Positions 58,068-64,000 of a DNA stretch of 64,000 nucleotides are shown in pieces. The position numbers and the translations under genes were made by a program. Positions within the stretch are counted from its first letter, which is position 1. Every line of letters begins with the position of its first letter. Location of the stretch: NCBI GenBank assembly GCA_937995535.1, contig CALKJU010000050.1, forward strand, positions 44,174 through 108,173. The letters are read 5' to 3'. Below the pieces are notes generated by a model that was given only the letters and a program-made list of their open reading frames with translations, did no database searches and had not been told where the DNA came from. This DNA comes from an uncultured Alphaproteobacteria bacterium (GTDB lineage: Bacteria > Pseudomonadota > Alphaproteobacteria > Geminicoccales > Geminicoccaceae).

Positions 58068-60491
58068 GTGAGCGATGCGGCCGCCGAGGCGGCGGTGGCG
58101 CTGCTCGCCGGGCTCCCGGATCCGGTCGTCCTCCTCGACGGCGCTGGCGTCGTCACCTGGTCGAATCAGTCCGCCCGAGCCTGCGGGGCGGCGGATGGTG
58201 GCGAACTCGGCGCGCTGTTGCCACCCTGGCTGGCCGAGCCAATGCGGGTCATGGCCGTGGCGGCGCGCGATCAGCCAGGCTCGGCACAGGTCGCTGTTGT
58301 CGCCGGGCCGGGCGATGCCCGAACGGAGCTCTACGCGGTTGCTCAAGGCCATCTCGTCGGGCTGCTGTGGCGGGCGGTCGGCGACACCGATCGCTCGGCC
58401 TCGGACCCCGAGCGGACCGGCATCAAGCTCGACCTCCTGCTGGACATGATCCCCGCCGCGGTCTGGGTCGCCCACGACAGCGAGGGTGCGCGGCTCACGG
58501 TCAATCGCCAGGGCGCGGAGTGGCTCCGGCTGCGGCGCGCCGACAACGCGTCGCTGAGCGCGCCTGCGCCCGAGCGCCCGCGGCACTTTCATGTCGAGCG
58601 CGCCGGCGTCGTGGTACGGCCCGAGCATCTGCCGATGCAACGGGCGGCCCGCGGCGAGGTTGTGACCAACGAGGAGCTGCGGATCGTCTTCGATGACGGC
58701 GGTCACTACGACGAGCTGTTCAGCGCGCGGCCGCTGCGTGACCGCGCCGGTCAGGTGGTCGGTGCCGTCGGTGCGGCGATCGACATCACCTCCCGCCGGC
58801 ACGCTGAGGAGGAACTGCGGCGCAGCGAGGAGCGGTTCCGGGACTTCGCGCTGTCGGCCTCGGACTGGATGTGGGAGACGGATGCCGACCACCGCTTCGT
58901 CTGGATGTCGCCGAACGTCGCCAAGCTGACCGGGGTCCCCCCCGAGTGGCACTATGGCAAGACCCGCCTCGACCTGATGGCGCCGTCGACCGATCCGGCG
59001 ATCATGGCCGAGCATCGTGCGGTGCTGGAGCGCCACGAGGCATTCCGCGATCTGGAGTTCCTGCGCCGTGGGCCGAACGGCGACACGTGGCTCAGCACGA
59101 GCGGCGTTCCCGTCTTCGACGAGCAGGGGCGATTTCGGGGTTATCGCGGGGTCGCCCGCGTGGTCACGGCGCGTAAGGAGGCGGAGGCGCACATCCGCAG
59201 CCTCGTCCATCAGGACTTCCTGACCGGGGTGGGCAATCGCCGGCTGCTGTTCGACAGGCTCGGGCCGGCCATCGCGTTGGCCCGTCGCCAGCATCGGCAT
59301 GGCGCGCTGCTCCTCCTCGATCTCGACGGGTTCAAGGCGGTCAACGATCGGTTCGGGCACGCCGTGGGGGATCGCCTGCTGGTCCAGGTCGGTGAGCGCC
59401 TCGCGGCAGCGCTGCGTCAGAGCGACACCTTGGTCCGTCTCGGCGGCGACGAGTTCGCGATCCTCCAGCCGGAGGTCGCGCGGCCCGACGAGGCGGTCGC
59501 GCTGGCCGAGCGGATTGTCGCGGCGCTGGCCAAGCCGTTCGACCTTGCGCGCGACTCCGTCAGCGTGAGCTGCAGCCTCGGCATCGCACTGTTCCCCAGC
59601 GAGGGCCGCTCGGCCGATCAGCTGATGCGCAATGCTGACCTCGCTCTCTATCGCGCAAAGGCGGAAGGCGGCGACCGGTACCGTCTGTTCGAGCCGGCCA
59701 TGGATCAGGCGGTCCGCAAGCGTCGCAGGGCCGCGCGCGATCTGCAGGACGCCCTGCACGGCGGTCAGCTGCGCCTCATGCTGGTGCCGATCCGAAGCCT
59801 GCGTACCGGTGGCATCGTCGGCGGCGAGATCAGCCTGCGATGGCAGCAGCCCGACGGCCGTATGGTCGACGTCGCACGCGTGCTCGACGAAGCGGCGCCA
59901 CGCGCGCTCGTGAATGCCTTGGATGCGTGGACGCTGGAGCAGGCTTGCCTCCTCGCAATCCCTCGGGGCCTCGAAGAACGCGACCCGCTTTTGATCCTGC
60001 CGCTGCGCACGACGCGGCTCGGTGGCACGAGCTTCGTTGATGCTGTGCGGGCGCGGCTAGCCGACGATCGTCGCCGCGTGGCTTCCATCGAGCTTGCGGT
60101 GCCGAGCGCTGCCCTGCTGCACGCGGAAGTCGATGCCGTGTTGCAGGCGCTGGCCTCGATCGGCGTGCCGCTGGCGCTCCACAGCCACGACGGCGAGATC
60201 GGCTGCTCGGTATCGCGGTTCGCCGCGCTGCCATTCCGGCGCTTGGTTGTCGACCTCTCGCTGGCCGGCGACGGCGCCGCGCGCCGGGTCCTCGGCGCCT
60301 CGCTGCGCGCGGCGCAGGTCGCCACGAGTGCGCTGGGTCGTAGTGTCGGGGCCCGCGGCGTGGCGCGGGTCAGCGACGAGCGGCTTCTGCGGACGCTCGG
60401 CTATGATATGGTCCTGGGGCCGGTCGTCGGCCCGCCGCTTGCCGCGGAGGCGTTCGCGGATCTGTTGCGGGACGGGGAGGTGGCGAGCTGA
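58068..60491 (+). CDS. PAS-GGDEF protein with degenerate EAL domain
   Basis: An 807-residue cytoplasmic signalling protein: PAS-like domains at about 10-110, 120-245 and 252-375 (RFRDFALSASDWMWETDADH), GGDEF at about 385-540 and an EAL-like domain at about 555-800. The active-site motif RLGGDEFAIL near 457-466 is intact, so diguanylate cyclase activity is expected. The EAL domain is degenerate: the first motif is GGEISLRW and the DDFGTG loop is replaced by SHDGEIGCSV, so it probably lacks phosphodiesterase activity and may bind c-di-GMP. GTG start. A candidate promoter lies upstream. Confidence 0.93.
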   Translation: MSDAAAEAAVALLAGLPDPVVLLDGAGVVTWSNQSARACGAADGGELGALLPPWLAEPMRVMAVAARDQPGSAQVAVVAGPGDARTELYAVAQGHLVGLLWRAVGDTDRSASDPERTGIKLDLLLDMIPAAVWVAHDSEGARLTVNRQGAEWLRLRRADNASLSAPAPERPRHFHVERAGVVVRPEHLPMQRAARGEVVTNEELRIVFDDGGHYDELFSARPLRDRAGQVVGAVGAAIDITSRRHAEEELRRSEERFRDFALSASDWMWETDADHRFVWMSPNVAKLTGVPPEWHYGKTRLDLMAPSTDPAIMAEHRAVLERHEAFRDLEFLRRGPNGDTWLSTSGVPVFDEQGRFRGYRGVARVVTARKEAEAHIRSLVHQDFLTGVGNRRLLFDRLGPAIALARRQHRHGALLLLDLDGFKAVNDRFGHAVGDRLLVQVGERLAAALRQSDTLVRLGGDEFAILQPEVARPDEAVALAERIVAALAKPFDLARDSVSVSCSLGIALFPSEGRSADQLMRNADLALYRAKAEGGDRYRLFEPAMDQAVRKRRRAARDLQDALHGGQLRLMLVPIRSLRTGGIVGGEISLRWQQPDGRMVDVARVLDEAAPRALVNALDAWTLEQACLLAIPRGLEERDPLLILPLRTTRLGGTSFVDAVRARLADDRRRVASIELAVPSAALLHAEVDAVLQALASIGVPLALHSHDGEIGCSVSRFAALPFRRLVVDLSLAGDGAARRVLGASLRAAQVATSALGRSVGARGVARVSDERLLRTLGYDMVLGPVVGPPLAAEAFADLLRDGEVAS

Positions 60492-60630
60492 CCGGCGCTT
60501 GACCGGCCCGGCCGCGCGGGCCCATCTGCAGCCGCAGGACCTCGGGGTGATGCGCGGTCGCCGACGCCGCTCCCGGGCAGTGTCGTCGGCGGCGTGACCG
60601 GCCGACGCGCCAGTGTCGGGAGCAGCTCGG

Positions 60631-62250
60631 ATGGCGGAGGGACGACCCGCAGCCGCCGGCATCTTCGCGCCGCTGCGCCGGCGGCTGTTCCGGGCCATCT
60701 GGGCGACCACACTGCTCGCTCAGTTCGGTTGGCTGATCCAGAGCGTCGGTGCCGCTTGGCTGATGACCCAGCTCGATCCGGCGCCGGACATGGTGGCGCT
60801 CGTGCAGACCGCGACCACGGCTCCGATCCTGCTGCTGTCGCTTGCCGCCGGGGCCCTGGCGGATCTGTGGGATCGGCGTCGCGTTATCCTCCTCTCGCTC
60901 GTTCTGACGGCGCTGGTCTCGCTTCTGCTGGGCGCGCTGACCTGGCTGGGGCTGATGGGACCGCTCCTGTTGCTCGCGCTCACCTTCGCGCTCGGGGCTG
61001 CCGCTGCCCTGGGCCAGCCGGCGATGCAGGCCCTGGTTCGCGACCTCGTCCCGGCACGCGAACTGGCCTCGGCGGTGACGGTCAACGCCGTCGGCTTCAA
61101 CCTCGCGCGCTCGGCGGGGCCGGCGCTCGGTGGGATCGTGGTCGCCCTCGGCGGTGCCGCCAGCGCCTTCGCCATCAATGCCGTCGCCGGCGTCGGCCTG
61201 ATCGCCGTGCTGGCGCGTCTGCGCCGCGAGGGCCAGCCGAGCGACCTGCCGCGTGAGCGCTTCGCGGGCGCCATCCTCTCCGGCCTGCGCTACGTCAGCC
61301 GAACGCGTGCCATCAGCGCCACCCTGCTCCGCGGCGGCGTGTTCGGCCTCCTTGCGCCGTCGATCCTCGCGCTGCTGCCACTCGTCGCCCGTGATCTCCT
61401 GGCGGGCGGGCCGGAGCTCTTCGGGTTACTGCTCGCCTGCTTCGGGTTGGGCGCGCTGGGTGGAGCCTTCCTTATCCACCCCGCGCGGCAGCGGATCGGC
61501 GCCGAGAACCTCGTGACGGTGCTGTCGGGCCTGGGCGGTGGGGCGGCGCTCGCCGTCGGCCTGAGCCCCACACTCCCGGTCGTCCTGGCCGCGCTGCCAC
61601 TCGCCGGCGCGGCGTGGCTCGGGTCCTTCTCGACGTTCAACATCGCTGTGCAGATGTCGAGCGCCTTCTGGGTTCAAGCCCGCGTGCTGGCACTCTACCA
61701 GACGGTCGTGTTCGGTACCATGGCACTCGGCAGCTGGGGCTGGGGCATTGTGGCGCGGTCGATCGGCCTGCCCGACGCGATCGCGCTGTCCGGCGCGCTG
61801 ATGGTGCTGAGCATGCTGCTGCATCGGCTGGCGCGCCTGCCGACCGGCGAGGCGCCCGACCTGCGTCCGGCGCCAGCGCCGCTCGCTCCCGAGCCGAGCC
61901 TGCGCTTCGACCCTGAGGAGGGTCCCGTGCTGGTCCTGATCGAGTATCGCGTCCTGCAAGGCGACGCCGCACGCTTCGATCAGGCCATGCAGGCGGTAGG
62001 GGTGCTGCGCCGGCGCGACGGCGCGAGCCGCTGGCAGCTTTTCCAGGACACCGCCGATCCGGAGCATTGGGTCGAGGCGTTCATCGTCCCGAGCTGGCTC
62101 GAGCATTTGCGGCAGACGCGTCGCCGCACCGCCGCCGACCATGCGGTCGAGCGGGCCGCACTGGGCTTTCACCTGGGCGATCCGCCGCTGGTCCGTCGAC
62201 TGATCCACCGCCACCACCCGGACGCGGAGGTCGCAGACATGGCTCCGTGA
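60631..62250 (+). CDS. MFS_3-type exporter with C-terminal extra domain
   Basis: A 539-residue transporter. About twelve helices fill residues 15-400, in the MFS_3 (EntS-like) pattern: LFRAIWATTLLAQFGWLIQS, AGALADLWDRRRVILLSLVL, LARSAGPALGGIVVALGG and YVSRTRAISATLLRGGVFGL. Residues about 420-539 form a soluble domain (PVLVLIEYRVLQGDAARFDQ, WQLFQDTADPEHWVEAFIVP, RRTAADHAVERAA) resembling dimeric alpha/beta-barrel monooxygenase-like folds. Such fusions occur in the family. ATG 60631 has GGGAGC upstream; GTG 60613 is the alternative. Substrate unknown. Confidence 0.88.
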   Translation: MAEGRPAAAGIFAPLRRRLFRAIWATTLLAQFGWLIQSVGAAWLMTQLDPAPDMVALVQTATTAPILLLSLAAGALADLWDRRRVILLSLVLTALVSLLLGALTWLGLMGPLLLLALTFALGAAAALGQPAMQALVRDLVPARELASAVTVNAVGFNLARSAGPALGGIVVALGGAASAFAINAVAGVGLIAVLARLRREGQPSDLPRERFAGAILSGLRYVSRTRAISATLLRGGVFGLLAPSILALLPLVARDLLAGGPELFGLLLACFGLGALGGAFLIHPARQRIGAENLVTVLSGLGGGAALAVGLSPTLPVVLAALPLAGAAWLGSFSTFNIAVQMSSAFWVQARVLALYQTVVFGTMALGSWGWGIVARSIGLPDAIALSGALMVLSMLLHRLARLPTGEAPDLRPAPAPLAPEPSLRFDPEEGPVLVLIEYRVLQGDAARFDQAMQAVGVLRRRDGASRWQLFQDTADPEHWVEAFIVPSWLEHLRQTRRRTAADHAVERAALGFHLGDPPLVRRLIHRHHPDAEVADMAP

Positions 62251-62278
62251 CGCGGGCTGCTCGGAGCGGTAGGCGGGC

Positions 62279-63586
62279 TCAGTCCGCGAACGGGTCGCGG
62301 ACCAGGATCGTATCCTCGCGGCTCGGACTGGTGGAGAGCAGCGCCACCGGGCACTGGACCAGCTCCTCGAGCCGCTTGACATATTTCACGGCGTTGGCCG
62401 GGAGGTCGGCGAAGCTGCGCGCCCCGCGGGTGCTCTCCGGCCAGCCGGCAAGCTCCTCGTAGACCGGCCGCGCTGCGGCCTGCGCGCCGATTCCCGCCGG
62501 GAGGTGGTGCAGGGTCTGCCCGCCGAGATTGTAGGCGGTGCAGATCTTGAGTCGTTCGAAGCCGTCGAGCACGTCGAGCTTGGTCAACGCTAGGCCGTGA
62601 ATGCCGCTGATCTTGACCGCCTGACGAACCAGCACGGCGTCGAACCAGCCGCAGCGCCGCGGGCGCCCTGTCACCGTGCCGAACTCGTGCCCCCGTTCGC
62701 CGAGGAGGCGGCCATTCTCGTCGGCCAGCTCCGTCGGGAACGGCCCGGAGCCCACCCGTGTCGTGTAGGCCTTGGTGATGCCGAGCACGAAGCCGACACT
62801 GTCGGGGCCGACCCCGGCGCCGGTCGCAGCCGCCGCGGCCACCGTGTTGGACGAGGTCACAAACGGGTAGGTGCCATGATCGACGTCGAGCATGGCACCC
62901 TGGGCGCCCTCGAAGAGGATCCGCCGGCCGGCCCGCTTCAGCTCAGCCAGACGCAGCCACACCGGCTCTGCGAACGGAAGGAGCAGCGGCGCGATCGCCG
63001 TCAGCGAAGCGAGCAGCCGCTCGGCAGCGACCTCCTCGATCCCGAGCCCGCGCCGCAGCGCATTGTGGTGCAAGAGCAACTCGTCGAGCTTCGCCTCGAG
63101 GATCGCCGGGTCGGCAAGATCGCAGACCCTGAGCGCGCGGCGGGCGATCTTGTCCTCGTAGGCCGGCCCGATGCCACGACCCGTCGTGCCAATCTTGCCC
63201 GTCCCTCCGGTGCGGCGCTCGCGGGCGAGCTCGCGGGCACGATCGAGTTCGCCGTGCAACGGCAGGATCAGGGCGGCGTTCTCCGCGATCCGTAGCGTAT
63301 CGGCACTGACGACCACACCCTGTCGGCGGACCGCCTCGATCTCCTCGAGCAGGGCCCACGGATCGACCACGACGCCCGAGCCGATGATCGAGAGTCGACC
63401 CGGGCGGACCACGCCCGACGGCAGCAGCGAGAGCTTGTAGGTGACGCCGTCGACGACGAGCGTATGCCCGGCATTGTGGCCGCCCTGGAACCGCACCACG
63501 ACGTCGGCGCGCTCCGACAGCCAGTCGACGATCTTGCCCTTGCCTTCGTCGCCCCATTGCGAGCCGACCACCGCGACGTTGGCCAT
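62279..63586 (-). CDS. purA: Adenylosuccinate synthetase
   Basis: A 435-residue GTP-dependent enzyme converting IMP and aspartate to adenylosuccinate. The P-loop-like start [18 protein letters not shown] carries the catalytic Asp, [13 protein letters not shown] the catalytic His, and [18 protein letters not shown] and [13 protein letters not shown] are the IMP and switch blocks. C-terminal [17 protein letters not shown] is conserved. Ribosome site AGGAGGGAACCT precedes ATG 63586. It follows the HEAT-repeat gene by 78 bases on the same strand. Confidence 0.98.
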   Translation of the reverse strand: MANVAVVGSQWGDEGKGKIVDWLSERADVVVRFQGGHNAGHTLVVDGVTYKLSLLPSGVVRPGRLSIIGSGVVVDPWALLEEIEAVRRQGVVVSADTLRIAENAALILPLHGELDRARELARERRTGGTGKIGTTGRGIGPAYEDKIARRALRVCDLADPAILEAKLDELLLHHNALRRGLGIEEVAAERLLASLTAIAPLLLPFAEPVWLRLAELKRAGRRILFEGAQGAMLDVDHGTYPFVTSSNTVAAAAATGAGVGPDSVGFVLGITKAYTTRVGSGPFPTELADENGRLLGERGHEFGTVTGRPRRCGWFDAVLVRQAVKISGIHGLALTKLDVLDGFERLKICTAYNLGGQTLHHLPAGIGAQAAARPVYEELAGWPESTRGARSFADLPANAVKYVKRLEELVQCPVALLSTSPSREDTILVRDPFAD

Positions 63587-63664
63587 AGGTTCCCTCCTGG
63601 CGTGATCGTGGCTGCTCTTAGTGCCGAGTCCGCATGGACCGGAAGGGGCGGCAGACCGGTTCCG

Positions 63665-64000
63665 CTAGCGGGTCGCCAGCAGTGCCTGCATCTCGCGGCG
63701 CACGTTGGGGTCGACTTCCGCGGCGGCGGCATTGGCGAGGACCGTACGGCTGTATGCCGGGTCGGCCCGATGCAGCGCGCGCGCGGCGAACAGACGAACC
63801 TCGGGGTCGGCGTCGCCGAGACCCAGGCGCTCGATCAGGGCGAGGGTTTCCGGCGTGTTCAGCCGCGACAACGAAACGAGGACCGCGCGACGAAGCTCGA
63901 GCGACTGACCAGCGTAGTACGCCTCCTCGAGCTCGAGAACGTCCTCCTCGCTGCCCTGGCCACCCCCGAGCTCGGCGACCCGGCGCAAGAGCTTCCGCAT
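63665..64000 (-). CDS. HEAT-repeat protein (may extend past the window edge)
   Basis: A 111-residue frame reaching an ATG at the exact window edge, so it may be complete or the tail of a larger protein. It contains two to three helical repeats, with EEAYYAGQSLELRRAVLVSL, TLALIERLGLGDADPEVRLFAARALHR split across one repeat, and VDPNVRREMQALLATR, typical of HEAT-like repeats that act as protein scaffolds. No catalytic motif is present. It is upstream of purA in the same direction; function is unknown. Confidence 0.7.
   Translation of the reverse strand: MRKLLRRVAELGGGQGSEEDVLELEEAYYAGQSLELRRAVLVSLSRLNTPETLALIERLGLGDADPEVRLFAARALHRADPAYSRTVLANAAAAEVDPNVRREMQALLATR

Overview
This is a very GC-rich (roughly 70% by eye), gene-dense chromosomal segment of an alphaproteobacterium, most likely a Rhodospirillales-like lineage. 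The assignment rests on gene order: lipA-coq10, ispDF and cinA next to ntrB-ntrC-ntrY-ntrX-trkA-hfq-hflX, proA/nadD/rsfS close together, recG | sdhE-mfd, and a four-gene general amino-acid permease of the Aap type. Genus and species cannot be read from the sequence. No tRNA, rRNA, insertion sequence, integrase or CRISPR array was found. Many genes overlap by ATGA/GTGA or share stop bases with a convergent neighbour.

Layout. 1-3.4 kb: lipoate and ubiquinone genes, an HxlR regulator facing a P460-type cytochrome, then cinA and ispDF. 3.5-13 kb: the nitrogen two-component block ntrBC-ntrYX, trkA, hfq and hflX. 13-17.8 kb: rsfS, nadD and proA with a sulfotransferase-like gene wedged in, a decayed cyclic-nucleotide-binding remnant and an ornithine/lysine decarboxylase. 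18-24.8 kb: a Nu-class-like GST, an aminoacyl-tRNA deacylase, an acyl-CoA ligase, an OpgC-like membrane acyltransferase, an SGNH esterase, TlyA and a cystathionine beta-lyase. 25-29.2 kb: aapJQMP, with a strong hairpin after aapJ.

29.3-38.8 kb: two operons built from transglutaminase-like and ATP-grasp/alpha-E/DUF2126 proteins, a predicted peptide-ligase and peptidase system of unknown product, flanking an MFS-crcB-DUF190 cluster. 39-43.3 kb: an ABC-2 exporter, an orphan DhaL and an SbmA/BacA-like ABC transporter.

43.3-49.3 kb is the most unusual part. On the minus strand run a short RTX fragment, two RTX calcium-binding repeat proteins rich in N-D-T/N-D-S sequons, an HMW1C-type (cytoplasmic N-glycosyltransferase family) protein, and a membrane class III adenylate cyclase broken by one apparent single-base insertion. 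This looks like a surface-protein glycosylation locus in which RTX proteins take the place of the autotransporter adhesins usually linked to HMW1C enzymes.

49.5-64 kb: an orphan TRAP DctM permease, a Gfo/Idh/MocA oxidoreductase, recG, sdhE, mfd, a PAS-GGDEF protein with a degenerate EAL domain, an MFS_3 exporter with an extra C-terminal domain, purA, and a HEAT-repeat protein reaching the window edge.
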